Assembly (NCBI RefSeq): GCF_019703515.2
Contig: NC_059348.1
Coordinates: 26,070,656 to 26,134,655, forward strand
Source: Myxocyprinus asiaticus
Taxonomy: Eukaryota > Chordata > Actinopteri > Cypriniformes > Catostomidae
DNA: 64,000 nt
Reading direction: 5' to 3'
Shown here: piece by piece, positions 11,550 through 22,524 of the stretch
How positions within the stretch are numbered: the stretch's first letter is position 1
How the letters are laid out: each line of letters begins with the position of its first letter
The notes under the pieces: model-generated
Told to the model about the DNA's origin: nothing
Seen by the model: only the letters and a program-made list of their open reading frames with translations
Database searches by the model: none
Program-made: the position numbers and the translations under genes

Positions 11550-11880
11550 CTCGGGCAAAATCTCTGTTCCAGTAACTATACTGAACTGCCTCACAGTGTC
11601 AAAGGCAACAGAGTTCCTGGCTATAAGTTTTCCAGTCTCTGTGTTGGTCAGTCACTTCATTTATATGGATATTGCAATCAATGGCAAAATTGGTAGAGTG
11701 CCACTGAAATAATCATATACAGTAAAAAGAGAAAAGGAGAATAATATGAATCGTCATATACATTTAAAGGGGAAAAAAAGCTAAATCGGTCACTTGTGGG
11801 TTTGATGTTAATATCTTCATCCAGAGTAATCAGGTTCAATGAAGCCAAAGAGTTCAGGTTCTTCAAACACAGTTTTAAAA
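11550..11880 (-). pseudogene. hfm1: hfm1 winged-helix exons
   Basis: The upstream exon (about 11875-11797) reads CLKNLNSLASLNLITLDED then INIKPT. The next (about 11655-11554) reads ETGKLIARNSVAFDTVRQF then SIVTGTEILPEL with donor GTAAGA. These fit consecutive HFM1 residues (KPT, E-x-GR-L-x-A). No clean acceptor is visible in front of CLKNL, suggesting decay. Confidence 0.75.
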
Positions 11881-12122
11881 TATAAGAGCGTAAATCTTAT
11901 TCACACAAGCTGTTCTGTTTAATTGGCTTTTAAATTGAATGATTACAGTATCAACTGATTGACTTGATCAGTTACATCACTTTTGTCATACCAATTTAGT
12001 TTCAATTCCACATTTGTCAAGCTCAGGGCAGAAACCTGAGACAAAATATGAGACACTTGAGAGATTAAAAAAAACTAGCTAGTAGCACTTTTAAGGGTTT
12101 TCAACTTTAGTGTAGAACTGAC

Positions 12123-12256
12123 CATAGTGTTTGGAGTTTTTCAAAGTGCGGATGTACAGGAAGGTGGAGCGAATCCAGTCTAGAGCCATGTTCACATCAG
12201 ATATGATGTGGAGAACTAGCTCAGCATTCAAGTGCTCCACCAAGTTTGTATGCAAG
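12123..12256 (-). pseudogene. hfm1: hfm1 exon, LNAELVLH / WIRSTFLY segment
   Basis: Acceptor TTTTTTAG and donor TATG|GTCAGT bracket 134 bases reading LHTNLVEHLNAELVLHIISD then VNMALDWIRSTFLYIRTLKN. The match to the region after motif VI of HFM1 is strong and the frame is open. Confidence 0.85.
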
Positions 12257-12384
12257 CTAAAAAATAGTCATTCTATTATGCTAATCACATTTACATAAAT
12301 TATAAATACGTTAAATCAAATAGACAATCAAGGTTATATATAGGAAATTCAATCTGAAACTATAATTATTCTTCTGAGACTAAA

Positions 12385-12530
12385 CCAAAATTTGATTGCT
12401 TTCCCAATCATCTGCAACAGGTCAGCTTAACTGTACTCTTCACAAGCGCCACCAACGTAGTGCAATGTGGATTTGATGACCACAAGGTGGGCTGGAAGAT
12501 TCACACCCATGGCTAAGGTGCTCATTGTAA
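12385..12530 (-). pseudogene. hfm1: hfm1 motif V/VI exon with stop and lost motif VI
   Basis: From acceptor TTATTCAG the frame reads TMSTLAMGVNLPAHLVVIKS (motif V region) and on to EEYS, where a TAA stands at 12427-12429. It then reads ADLLQMIGKA and collapses. In the family this position is QMIGRAGRP, the arginine-finger motif needed for ATP hydrolysis. The stop and the lost motif each predict an inactive helicase. Confidence 0.88.
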
Positions 12531-12606
12531 CTGAATAAGGAGAAAAGATTTTTCCAATTCAAGTGTTTGCTGCATTATGTGAGAAATAATTAGCAATCAA
12601 AAATAG

Positions 12607-12844
12607 GGGCCTGGGTGGCTCAGTGGTAAAGACGCTGGCTACCACCCCTGGAGTTCACTATCCAGGGCGTGCTGAGTGACTCCAGCCAGGTCTCCTAAGC
12701 AACCAAATTGGCCCGGTTGCTAGGGAGGGTAGAGTCACATGGGGTAACCTCCTCGTGGTCGCTATAATGTGGTTTGTTCTCGGTGGGGAGCACGGTGAGT
12801 TGAGCGTGGATGCCGCGGTGGATGGCGTGAAGCCTCCACACACG
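12607..12844 (+). mobile_element. tRNA-derived SINE, 5' part
   Basis: The head GGGGCCTGGGTGGCTCAGTG with GGTAAAGACGCTGGCTACCA is tRNA-like with an A-box. It is followed by the family body (GGTCTCCTAAGCAACCAAAT ... GATGCCGCGGTGGATGGCGT). The SINE is cut off at 12845 by the LTR of the Gmr1-like element. The truncated tail at 6662-6742 belongs to the same family. A functional tRNA is unlikely because the B-box and folding are degraded. Confidence 0.75.
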
Positions 12845-13196
12845 TGTAACACTTCTCAGTGGAAGGAGGAGGCGAGAAGCAGATTTCCTGGTTCAGGTAA
12901 GCATTTTATTCTCCTCACTGCCGCAAATACACTCTTTCAGGGCTTTTACACTGTTCAATAACTCACTCTAAAAATACACAAACTACTTTACAATAATAAA
13001 CTCTTGGCTTCACAATCGGGTCTCTGGTGCCCAGGCTCTCTCTCTCGTCTACCTGCGGTGTAGCTCTATTTATGCCGCTCTCCCCGTGCTCACTGAAATT
13101 AGAGACAGGTGTTAGACATAATTTAACTCAGGTGTAAGAGCCCTTACCGCTTTCTCTCTCTCCAGAGAGATGCTTGAACACGCCCCCGCTGCCACA
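12845..13196 (-). repeat. 3' LTR of the Gmr1-like element
   Basis: Starts TG and ends CA in either reading. It abuts the SINE sequence at 12844 on one side and the GGGCGGTGGGGATA purine tract of the element on the other. Only this LTR is present, so insertion age cannot be read from an LTR pair. Confidence 0.75.
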
Positions 13197-13339
13197 TATC
13201 CCCACCGCCCAACTCAGGCCGGGGCGACATCCGGCCTGTCTACCACTCCCCCCCCATTCCTGGAAAGGAAGTCGGTGACAGCCATCTGCGCTCCTGGTCT
13301 GTGGACCACCTTGAACTTAAATGGCTGAAGAGCCAGATA

Positions 13340-14053
13340 TCAACGGGTGATCCAGGCATTGGTATCTTTCATGCGGTGGAGCCACTTGAGTGTGGCGTGA
13401 TCGGAACAGAGGGTGAAGGCCCGCCCCAACAGGTGGTATCGGAGAGTGAGGACCGCCCACTTGATGGCGAGACACTCCTTTTCCACGGTGCTGTACTTAG
13501 TTTCCCTCATCGAGAGCTTACGGCTAATGTATAGCACCGGGCGCTCCTCCCCCTCCACCACCTGCGAGAGCACGGCCCCCAGCCCCCTGTCTGAAGCATC
13601 TGTCTGTAAAACAAAAGGGAGAGAGAAGTCAGGTGAATGTAAAAGCGGCCCCCCGCAGAGTGCGGCTTTAACTTGCGTGAATGCCCGCTGACACTGCTCC
13701 GTCCACTGGACCGGGTCTGGAGCTCCCTTTTTAGTGAGATCAGTCAGCGGGCTGGTGACGTCCAAATAATTAGGTACAAACCTTCTATAATAGCCAGCCA
13801 GCCCCAGGAACTGTCTCACCCCCTTTTTGGTCTTGGGTCTCGGGCAGGTCGCAATCACCGCTGTCTTGTCAATTTGGGGACGCACCTGCCCGTGGCCCAA
13901 GTGGAACCCCAGATACCGTACCTCCACCCGCCCAATCACGCACTTCTTTGGGTTCGCTGTGAGTCCCGCTCGGCGCAGCGATCTCAGAACCGCCCTCAGA
14001 TGTTGCATGCGATTAAACATGCATCCAATCATTGCTATAAATGATGATGTCAT
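13340..14053 (-). pseudogene. Gmr1-like RT thumb and RNase H
   Basis: The frame of about 237 codons reads YLGFHLGHGQVRPQIDKTA, RQFLGLAGYYRRFVPNY (gypsy RT connection) and TDASDRGLGAVLSQ, the RNase H catalytic start with its first aspartate. It continues to SDHATLKWL. It is separated by a frameshift from the RT catalytic part, which ends near 14045. Confidence 0.85.
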
Positions 14054-16232
14054 CTAAATAGGCAGCGGCGTAAGCTGAATGCAGTCTGAGGATTCGGTCC
14101 ATGAGACGCTGAAACGTAGCCAGGGCTCCAAACAAACCGAACGGAAGTGTCACAAATTGGTGTAATCCAAACGGTGTGGAGAAGGCGGTTTTCTCACGGG
14201 AAATTGGTGTCAAGGGGATCTGCCAATAACCCTTCGTCAAATCCAATGTCGAATAAAATCGAGCAGTGCCCAACCGATCGAGCAACTCATCAACGTGAGG
14301 CATTGGATACGTATCAAATTTAGACACCGCGTTGACTTTCCTATAATCCACACAGAACCATACAGACCCGTCGCTCTTATGCACTAGAACAACTGGGCTG
14401 GACCAATCGCTGTGGGATTCTTCTATTACCCCCATATCGAGCATTGCATCCAATTCTTCCCGAACGATTTTCTTCTTGTGTTCGGGTAATTGATAGGGGC
14501 GGCTACCTACCACGACCACCGGCTCGGTCTCGATGTGGTGATGGATGAGGTTTGTACGTCCCGGTAGAGGGGAGAACACATCCGCAATCTCCTGTTGCAA
14601 GCTAGCAACCTCAGCGAGTTGACTCGGTGAGAGGTGGTCTCCGCAAGTGACCGGGGTGAACTGTTTATGTTTTGAACTCACCTCCGGTCCGAGCTCCGCC
14701 TTCTCGGGAACTACCGTAGCCAACGTCACAGGAACCGCCTCCCTCCACAATTTCAGGAGATTGAGGTGGTATATTTGACGTGCGTGCCCTCTATCAGTTC
14801 GTTTAACCTCATAATCGAGATCTCCCACTCGTCGTGTGACCTCAAAGGGTCCTTGCCACTTGGCGAGTAATTTAGAGCTCGATGTGGGAAGCAATACAAG
14901 CACTTTATCTCCTGGTGCAAATTCCCTTAGCTGAGTTCCCCTGTCATACAGTCGGCGCTGTTGTTCTTGAGCTTGGAGCAAATTCTCTTGTGTTAGCTGT
15001 CCCAAAGTGTGGAGTTTTGCTCTAAGATCAAGAACGTATTGAATTTCATTTTTACTGTTTGAAGGTCCCTCCTCCCAGGCCTCTCGCAATACATCAAGCA
15101 CACCGCGTGGGCGTCGCCCATACAGCAGCTCGAATGGGGAGAAGCCAGTGGAGGCTTGCGGGACCTCCCGTACTGCAAATAACAGGGGGTCGAGCCATTT
15201 ATCCCAATTTCTAGCATCGTCGTGCACGAACTTACAAATCATGTTTTTGAGGGTTTTATTAAATCGTTCCACCAGGCCATCCGTTTGAGGATGGTATACA
15301 CTGGTGCGAATCGATTTAATACTTAACAACTCGTACAGTTCCCGTAGTGTCCGTGACATAAACGTTGTGCCCTGATCGGTGAGGATTTCTTTCGGAATCC
15401 CCACCTGGGAGATTATTTTGAAGAGTGCCTCCACAACACTGCATGCTGAGATGTTGCGAAGAGCCACTGCTTCTGGATATCGCGTTGCATAGTCCACTAG
15501 GACCAATACAAAGCGATGTCCTCGTGCTGACCATTCTAATGCCCCAACGAAGTCCATTCCAATTCTCTCAAAGGGGACCTCGATCAAAGGGAGAGGGCGC
15601 AATGGTGCTTTTGGGGTGGCCGGTGGGTTAACCAGCTGGCATTCGCGGCATGCCGCACACCAACTGCGGACATCGCCGCCAATGCCAGGCCAATAGAAAC
15701 GGGCTATTAGACGGTTCAGTGTTTTCCTTTCTCCTAAGTGACCCGCCATGGGATTATAATGAGCCGCCTGGAATTCCATTTCCCTACGGCTCCTTGGAAT
15801 CAAAAGTTGGGTTGTATCCTCTTTAGTCTGAGCGTCCTGTGTCACCCTATACAACCGCTCATTTATAATCGCAAAATAGGGGTATGAAAGGGCAATGTCC
15901 GGCTGGAGTCGTTGACCATTGATGACTCTCACTTGGTCGAAGGCGTGTTTGAGGGTTTCGTCTCGCGACTGCTCCAAAGGGAAATCCCCCTCAGGGAATT
16001 CCCTGAGAAGGGGAGGGGCTGCAGCCTCTCCCCCTCTCTCATCATTATGACGCGGTGCTGTCGAGGACGGCCCTGGCTCCGCCTCCCCTGCCAGAGCATC
16101 GCACATTGCACATCTCCCTAACTTCATACAGGACCCATCTGCGCAAATTCCCTTTAGTAAAACTCTAAAATCAGGCCAATCAGTCCCCAAAATCAGCGGA
16201 TGGGTGAGGCGGGAACTAACCGCGGCCTGCAC
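14013..16232 (-). pseudogene. Gmr1-like integrase followed by RT
   Basis: A single frame of about 739 codons. First comes an H2C2 zinc-binding part (HYNPMAGHLGERKTLNRL ... CAACREC, residues about 145-200). Then the integrase core follows with catalytic D in GMDFVGAL, D in LTDQGTTFMS and E in DGLVERFNKTL (about 210-330). A C-terminal domain (PGDKVLVLLP ... WQGPFEV) leads into RT (VDYRKVNAVSKFDTYPMPHV, YLDDIIIYS at the end). The usual start is not visible; the frame opens after a TAA in the protease region near 16246. The integrase and RT triads look intact. Confidence 0.85.
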
Positions 16233-16233
16233 T

Positions 16234-16460
16234 CTATGATTTTACCCCCGGAATTTAATCATCAGAGTCACCACTGGATACTTGTGAATATCCCCATGCA
16301 CACATTTCACCCTCACCGTTTTAGTTGTGTCCAATGCCTCGGGTTGAACCAAGCATTGGTGGATAGTGGATTGATTACACTCGGTGTCCACCAGCGCTTG
16401 GTGAGTACCCCCCTTGACACTTACCGGTATCCAGTACGCTCCGGCCCGGTCGTTATGATT
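16234..16460 (-). pseudogene. Gmr1-like aspartic protease remnant
   Basis: Reads GTHQALVDTECNQSTIHQ near 16400-16350. The retroviral-type protease active site is D-S/T-G, but here it is DTE, so the catalytic glycine is lost. A TAA near 16246 separates it from the integrase frame. The sequence ends at the 5' truncation point near 16465. Confidence 0.65.
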
Positions 16461-16501
16461 TGTTATGAAGATTATGATTTGTTAAGAGATGTCCACATTA
16501 A

Positions 16502-17030
16502 AGAGCACCTATTATGGTTTTTCAAATATTACCTTTCATGTAGTGTGTTATATAGCTGTTTGTGAATGTAAAAAAGTCTGCAAAGTTTCAAAAATCAAAG
16601 TGCACGATAAATGGAGTTATTGACTCCCAAAAGAAAGAACCGATTCTGAACACTTGAAACGAGTCGTTAATAATTCCAGACTTACTTCCTGTACTAACCT
16701 ATGTAATTTGGTAACAAAACCCGCCTCTGGTCTTCATTGGCTGCTTGCGAACAGCTTTGACCCGCCCTCAAACACTACACTAAGCGGTAGACCAATCACA
16801 ACAGACTTGGTCATCTGACCAATCAGAGCAGAGTAGGCTCTCTGAAAGGAGGAGTTTACAATGAATCCTTTAGAACAGATCATTGAACGAGTCGTTTCTG
16901 ACACTGGGAAAAAAAGGTAATGCTGCAATTTAAATTATGAGCAAATTTCTGACCTTGGATGCATGTAAATCTATTGTATAAGACCTTTAAAACAAAATTA
17001 GGCACGTTTAAAAACCATAATAGGTGCTCT
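16502..17030. mobile_element. TTAA-flanked MITE (piggyBac-like)
   Basis: The ends AGAGCACCTATTATGGTTTT and AAAACCATAATAGGTGCTCT form terminal inverted repeats, each flanked by TTAA (16498-16501 and 17031-17034). A TTAA target duplication is the piggyBac hallmark. It is about 529 bp and noncoding. Confidence 0.75.
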
Positions 17031-17034
17031 TTAA

Positions 17035-17255
17035 GAGTACAAAAAGTACAATTAAAAGGACAATCCATTTCTGGCAAAACATCTGTGGTTGTGCAACAAA
17101 CAGACAAACATTTTTGTTGCAGACAAAATCACTTTGTTTTAAGTGTTCATTAATTTCAAATCGAAAATGCATTTTAACCGGCTATGTAATATGATTATAG
17201 ATACCATTGTTTGTGGTGAATGCTCATAATGAACCTGCCGTCCTTGGCAAGCACA
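17035..17255 (-). pseudogene. hfm1: hfm1 exon fragment cut by MITE (3' part)
   Basis: From 17253 downward the frame reads VLAKDGRFIMSIHHKQ and then stops (TAA). It matches the HFM1 stretch after the VQQAA segment. It is separated from its 5' half (18118-18160) by the CACTG MITE. Confidence 0.75.
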
Positions 17256-18117
17256 CACTGTAAAACAAAAATCTGTTGTTTTTACAAAAAAAAAAAAAAA
17301 AACTGGCAGCTGTGGTTACCAGAATAATTATGTAAAAAATACAGTAAAAATGTAAACAACTTTACAGAACAACCTGTACATTTTACAGTTTAAAACTGTT
17401 GTAATTTACATGACCACAATGGCACTGTGAAAAAACAATTCTGTTAAATTTTCAGCAAAAAACATCATAAACTTGATATTAACCTTCTGAAACTGTAAAA
17501 ATCTACTTTTTACTTTATAAGGTATTGTTAATCACTGTATTAATTACAGAAAGGCACATGATGATATGAAGTTCATCAATAGTGGCTCTTCCAAGAGCAA
17601 TGACCAATAAACATGTACAGACAGTCCTCAGTGTCACTCAAACAAACACTAAACACCATCAGGGTAACACATGTGAAATTTATATAATGCAATAAAAATG
17701 AAACTACATCAAATATAAAACAGAACACCCCAATGTACATAACTGATATTAAAAATAAGAAGAAACATAACTATACCCATAAAAAATAATGATATATGTT
17801 GGGTCATGCAGGGAATTGTGGGAATGACCGATTATTGTTTTTTACTGTAATTTTAACAGTAATTTACTATAAAAAGTACATGTACTCTCTTGTTAAACAA
17901 TGTACATTTTTACCATTAATTATACAGAAAAATCATACTCCTTAAAGTTGTAATTTTTACAACATTTTAATGTAAAAACTACTGTATTGTCTTTTAAAAT
18001 ATATTAAAAAAATGTACTGTATATTTTACAGTTAATATTCATTAATCAATTAACGTTTTATTTCTGTAGCATTTCTACAGTCTTTTACCATTAAAATTAC
18101 AGACATTTTTTACAGTG
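17256..18117. mobile_element. CACTG MITE (EnSpm/CACTA-like) inside an hfm1 exon
   Basis: The element begins CACTGTAAAA and ends TTTTTACAGTG, with a 2-bp CA duplication on each side (17254-17255 and 18118-18119). It is rich in TTTACAGT words and noncoding. Removing it and one CA rejoins a continuous hfm1 coding stretch, which confirms both limits. Confidence 0.8.
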
Positions 18118-18165
18118 CAGCAGCAGACTGTTGAACTCCTTCTTGTGGAGCAAAACTATTACAAT
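18118..18165 (-). pseudogene. hfm1: hfm1 exon fragment (5' part)
   Basis: Reads FCSTR, then after a small deletion GVQQSAA, matching the FCATRKGVQQAA motif region of HFM1 (helicase motif IV neighbourhood). It continues into the fragment at 17035-17255 across the CACTG MITE. Confidence 0.65.
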
Positions 18166-18182
18166 GTCAAAAAAAATAATTT

Positions 18183-18206
18183 ATAATAATAATAATAATA
18201 ATAATA
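18183..18206. repeat. (AAT)n microsatellite
   Basis: About seven AAT units in an hfm1 intron. Confidence 0.85.
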
Positions 18207-18353
18207 TTTTAAAAACACAACCAAACACATCTGTATTCACAAACATTCACATACCACAAGTGTTGTTGTTTTTTTTGTTTTTGTTTTGTTTTATTAAATT
18301 TTTTATTGATTCAAATAAACAGGATAACACAAACAAAGCATACACACACTGAA

Positions 18354-19290
18354 TCAGTTTATAAAATGATATGTCCCTTCCCCTGCTTCGGATTTAGACC
18401 AATTAACTTTGTAGCCTGAGAACTTGGAAAAGGAATTAATAATTCTGTGGAGGCAAGGCATAGATCTAGTAGGTTCAGTGACAAATAATAAAATATCATC
18501 TGCGTAAACCAGAAGCTTATGTGCCACACCTCCTGCAACCACCCCTGGAAAATCATCCTCCTTTCTTATCATGGCTGCTAATGGTTCCAGGGCAAGACAG
18601 AACAATAAAGGGGAAAGAGGGCAGCCCTGCTGAGTGCCCCAATCCAGAGTAAAATAATCTGAAATGAATCTATTTGTTTGTACCGCTGCTACAGGGTGTC
18701 TATAAAGTAACTTAATCCAACCAATAAATGTACTCCCGAACCCATACATTTCCAAAATCTTAAAAAGATAATCCCATTCTACCATATTAAACGCCTTTTC
18801 GGCATCAAGTGAGATGGCAGCGACCGGAGACTCATTGGAGATCATTCGCCACTGACCACATGATATTGATGAGACGCCTGATGTTATCAGAAGAGCTATG
18901 GCCCTGAATAAACCCCACCTGATCTATATGTATAAGAGATGTCATAACCTTTCTTAATTGGTTAGCCAAAATTGTTGACAATATTTTTACATCTAGTTGG
19001 ATCAGGGAGATTGGACAGTAACTTTTACACTCGCTTGGATCTTTGTCCTTTTTGAGAATCAGACTGATCCGGGCTTGTGTCATGGTTGGAGGAAGCTTTC
19101 CATTCTTTAATGATTCTGTATAAACTTCTAACAAATGTGGAGCCAGTTCTGCAGCAAAACCATCTGGCCCCGGAACCTTGCCTGTAGGTAGGGACTTAAT
19201 TACCTTATCAAGCTCCTCCAAGGTTATCTCAGAATCAAGAGCGTTTTTTTGCTCAGTCTTCAGTTTAGAAATATCTAATGGTTCCACCAA
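18354..19290 (-). pseudogene. L1 ORF2 reverse transcriptase
   Basis: Two overlapping frames cover the RT. The upstream one carries LPTGKVPGPDGFAAE and KSYCPISLIQLDVKILS (19290-18832). The downstream one (18845-18354) carries SLDAEKAFNMVEWDYL, QQGCPLSPLLF and the catalytic YADD, with KVNWSKSE near the end. One frameshift lies near 18840, and the thumb and C-terminal domain are absent. Confidence 0.85.
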
Positions 19291-19404
19291 GTTTTTAATA
19301 TCTTCATCAGTAGATGAAGACGTGGAACTATAAAGATCAATATAGAATTCTTTAAAGGCATTATTAATATCAGTGGCCGAGGTAAAAATTTCACCACCAG
19401 CAGA

Positions 19405-19923
19405 TTACACTGAGGGAATGATAGAAAGAGACTCTCTCTGCTTTATATATCTAGCCAAAAGTTTCCTGCTTTGTCCCCTGTATGACTGTCTTTCCCTTAA
19501 TAACCAAAACTCCACTTTCCGCGTCAAAATAGTATTATATCTATATTTCAATCGGGTCAATTCTCTGAGGCCATCAGCTGACATACGGGGCTTCAGCTCA
19601 GCCTCTGCATTTTTAATATTCCCTTCCAACTCCACGAGTTCTCGTGCTTTGGAGTTTTTGATGAATGAGGCATACTGTATGATCCGACCCCTAAGAACCG
19701 CCTTAAGTGCCTCCCAAGCCACCCCCACAGAGGATACCGAGGACCAGTTGGTCTCCATATAAACATTGATTTCAGCCTTTAACATTTGTTGAAAATCAGG
19801 ATTTTGCAAAAGGGACACATTAAGGCACCAACTATATGATTTCTTTTTCTCTATATGTAGCATCACCTCTAAACTCACCAGAGCGTGATCTAAGACTAAG
19901 ATATTTCCAATTGAGCAATCCAC
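19405..19923 (-). pseudogene. L1 ORF2 linker between endonuclease and RT
   Basis: A frame of 172 codons reading DHALVSLEV, WCLNVSLLQNPDF and LRGRIIQYASF, the usual L1 linker between endonuclease and RT. It is shifted relative to the endonuclease frame (junction near 19930-19975 in an AT run). Confidence 0.7.
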
Positions 19924-19970
19924 AACAGATGAAATGAGGGATTTGGATATATATATATAAAAAAAAAAAT

Positions 19971-20591
19971 CTAATCTAGAATAAATCTTATGGAAAAAAA
20001 TGTATAGTCCCTACCAGATGGGTTCAAAAGTCTCCAAATATCCATAAGACCAAGATTTTTACACATCCTGTGAAGTGTCAATGTTGCTCTAGGGGGTTTA
20101 CACACTTTTGCTTCACTATGATCAAGGACTGAGTCCATCAAAAGATTAAAGTCTCCTCCCAATATTATATCATGAGGGGTGCCAGCGGCTTGCAAAATCC
20201 CTTCAAGATCTATAAAAAAGCCCTGATCATCAGCATTAGGTGCACAAATATTAGCCAAAGTCAACCTTTGACCCTGAATTTCAGCTAAAACAATAATGAC
20301 TCTTCCTAATTTATCTTTAATCTGTTTGAGACATTTGAATTGTAAATGTTTATTTACCAATATAATGACTCCCTTGCTCTTACTTGAGCCAGCACTAAAA
20401 AAAACATGTCCACCCCATATCTTCCCAAATTTTTCAGCTTCCTGCGGAGAGAGATGTGTTTCTTGAAGAAACACTATATCATATTTCTTACGTTTAAGAA
20501 AAGTAATAACCTTCCTTCTTTTTATGGGGTGCCCCAACCCATTCACATTCCATGTGGAGAGAGATAGTACACTCATAATAACGTTTGACAT
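19971..20591 (-). pseudogene. L1 ORF2 AP-type endonuclease
   Basis: A 206-codon frame opening LSTWNVNGLGHPIKRRK with FLQETHLS and GGDFNLLMDSVLDHSE, the apurinic-like endonuclease motifs (N, E, D-x-N). The final SDH-type motif falls after the frameshift. It nicks target DNA in active L1s. Confidence 0.85.
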
Positions 20592-21556
20592 TTTGATATA
20601 GTAGAAAAAACAAATTGTGCGTCAAAAACAAAATTATACAGACCACAAATCAAACCCCGAATTTTCCCCCGAACAAAACAAACAGAAAAAAGAAAAAACG
20701 TGTGCATTAACCCCGCACACGAAAGTGCCAACCGGCAACAATCCCTTTAAATTCAAAAGGTCCATGTACGTCCACGAGCCCCCACGACAACTTTGCCATC
20801 AGATTGCTAAATTTTGCCTCACAAATTTGTGAGGCAAAATTATATAACAGAGAATACTTTGTCAAATAAACCCCAGCAAATAGGAAGAATGAACACAAAG
20901 AATGTGTAGATTCATTCACAGAGCTGTCTCAAAGGTGTGATCTTCCACAAGACAAATTCCAGCTGATATAAAACCATTCAGATTCCTTGGACAGACAAGC
21001 GAATGTTCAGAGAGCCGGCTGTTATGAGTTCAGCGGATGACGTAATCATTCCAGTGTCCCGTAAAAATACTCACAAAACAACCCACAGTCAGCAGGAGGA
21101 ATAAGCACAAAGAACGAACAGATTAATCCACAGCTGTTCTAAAGGAATGTTATTCAATAGAACAATCTCCAGCCACTAGGCGGAACAAATGCAAAAAGAA
21201 ACAAAACCGGCATCCCAGTTCCCCGGATGGTTGAGTCAATTCACTCGGAGGCCGCATAAACGTATATACCATGGCTTACACAATCCGTCAACTTTATAAA
21301 AGACATCCTTTGTGTGAGCATGTAGATATTTTGTGGTCATCCGTAGTATCCACTCTCAAACTGTCCGGGAACTTCAATGCAAAAGTAATCTTTCATCAAT
21401 GCTAAAGTTTCTTTAAGGAAAAGTGTTATTCAGAAAACAAGCTCCAGCCGCTAGGCGGAGCCAACACAAAAAGAAAAAAGAAACCAAAATGACGCCCAGC
21501 TTCCTCAAGAGTAAGTACAGTGAGTCGACTCACTCACATGAGAAACATCCAATGGT

Positions 21557-22411
21557 TTACTCAGTCATTGATTCAATAAAAGACATTGCCTGATTGGGAC
21601 AAGTAAATACTTTGCGACCAACCTTCGTTTCTATTCTCAGTTTGGCCGGAAACATCAGAGCAAACGAGATCTTTCGCCGATGTAAGAGTTTCTTACATTC
21701 CTTGAACCGACCGCGTTTCTCTCTTGTCGAACTCGCAAAGTCCGGGAACAAGAAAATATTATGGTTCTTCCAAGAAAGCTTCTCTTTGCTCCTCGCTTGG
21801 CGCAACACAAGATCTTTATCGGATGATATCAGAAATCTGGCCAGAATCAATCGGGGCCTGTCTCCCTCAGCAGATCTGTGAGCTGGGACTCTGTGAGCTC
21901 GCTCGATTTCCAGTTTATGGCCTGTTATGTCAAGCAGACTCGGGAAGAGCTCGTCTAGGAATTTCACCATATCTCTGCCCTCCTCATGCTCAGGAATTCC
22001 AACAATTCGAACGTTATTCCTGCAGCTTCTATTCTCAAGATCTTCAAGCTTTTCAAGGAGATGTTCCAGATCAAATTTGGTCACGGGCGGATTAGTGGTA
22101 AATTCCCTCTCCGAAGATTCCAAAAAGTCGATTCGTCTTTCATCTGACACTCTTGTAACTAGTTCAGAGAATTTTATTTCCATTGCCGCAATCGATCGAC
22201 GTATCACAGCGAGATCCTCCAAGTCAGCAAGAATCTTCGTCAACATCACTGACATGTTGGACAACTGACGCTGGATTCCTTCTCCCGCCGCACCATCCAA
22301 ATCGAGTCCCTGGACAGTAGACCTGTCGGGGCTTTCATCCTGAACACGTAAGTGTCTTTTAATGTCTCCAGAGCCCGAGGATTTTGACTTCTTTGCCATG
22401 TTTTGCATCAA
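21557..22411 (-). CDS. L1 ORF1 protein, 284 aa, intact frame
   Basis: An RNA-binding chaperone-type ORF1p. It has a lysine/serine-rich N-terminus, then a helical region (about 50-130) likely to form a coiled coil. An RRM-type core follows with LENRSCRNNVRIVGIPEHEE and FLDELFPSLL, then a C-terminal domain with AHRVPAHRS and ILARFLISSDKDLVLRQA. The frame is open from the ATG at 22411 to the stop at 21557, unlike ORF2. It belongs to the LINE, not to a host gene. Confidence 0.8.
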   Translation of the reverse strand: MMQNMAKKSKSSGSGDIKRHLRVQDESPDRSTVQGLDLDGAAGEGIQRQLSNMSVMLTKILADLEDLAVIRRSIAAMEIKFSELVTRVSDERRIDFLESSEREFTTNPPVTKFDLEHLLEKLEDLENRSCRNNVRIVGIPEHEEGRDMVKFLDELFPSLLDITGHKLEIERAHRVPAHRSAEGDRPRLILARFLISSDKDLVLRQARSKEKLSWKNHNIFLFPDFASSTREKRGRFKECKKLLHRRKISFALMFPAKLRIETKVGRKVFTCPNQAMSFIESMTE

Positions 22412-22524
22412 AGAGCAAATGTGTAACTGGGTGTATCAAAATTCACCAGATTATAACATGAAAATAAGTGCGCAGAGCTCGTCGCTCACACGTCTGCTCC
22501 TTGCATGGCATTAGGTGACCCCCT

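Larger units (their letters stand above)
12845..16465 (-). mobile_element. Gmr1-like Ty3/gypsy retrotransposon, 5'-truncated
   Basis: The element lies on the minus strand. An LTR of 352 bp is at 12845-13196 (TGTGGCAGCG ... GTGTTACA in element orientation), next to a purine-rich primer tract. Upstream come RNase H, reverse transcriptase, integrase and a protease remnant, so in element order it is PR-IN-RT-RH. That is the Ty1/copia-like order known from the Gmr1 group of Ty3/gypsy elements, rather than PR-RT-RH-IN. Gag and the 5' LTR are missing: the right side stops near 16465, just before a TTAA-flanked MITE. The LTR cuts into a SINE and the whole lies in the hfm1 remains. Stops and frameshifts make it defective. 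Confidence 0.88.
18266..22524 (-). mobile_element. L1/Tx1-type LINE with 11-bp target duplication
   Basis: A minus-strand LINE flanked by the direct repeat CACAAGTGTTG (18255-18265 and 22525-22535). It has an ORF1 (21557-22411) and ORF2 pieces with endonuclease and RT. The 3' side has a T-rich stretch on the plus strand (an A-rich tail). ORF2 stops right after the RT palm, so the C-terminal third has been deleted before the 3' UTR. It inserted exactly at the end of an hfm1 exon (PTLV). Confidence 0.9.

Noticed and set aside
12607..12670. tRNA gene
   Set aside because: The tRNA-like head belongs to a SINE with a family body downstream; the B-box is degraded and no clean cloverleaf can be drawn.
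16202..16565. Plus-strand frame of 121 codons near the Gmr1-like protease
   Set aside because: Antisense of the protease remnant and the adjoining MITE end.
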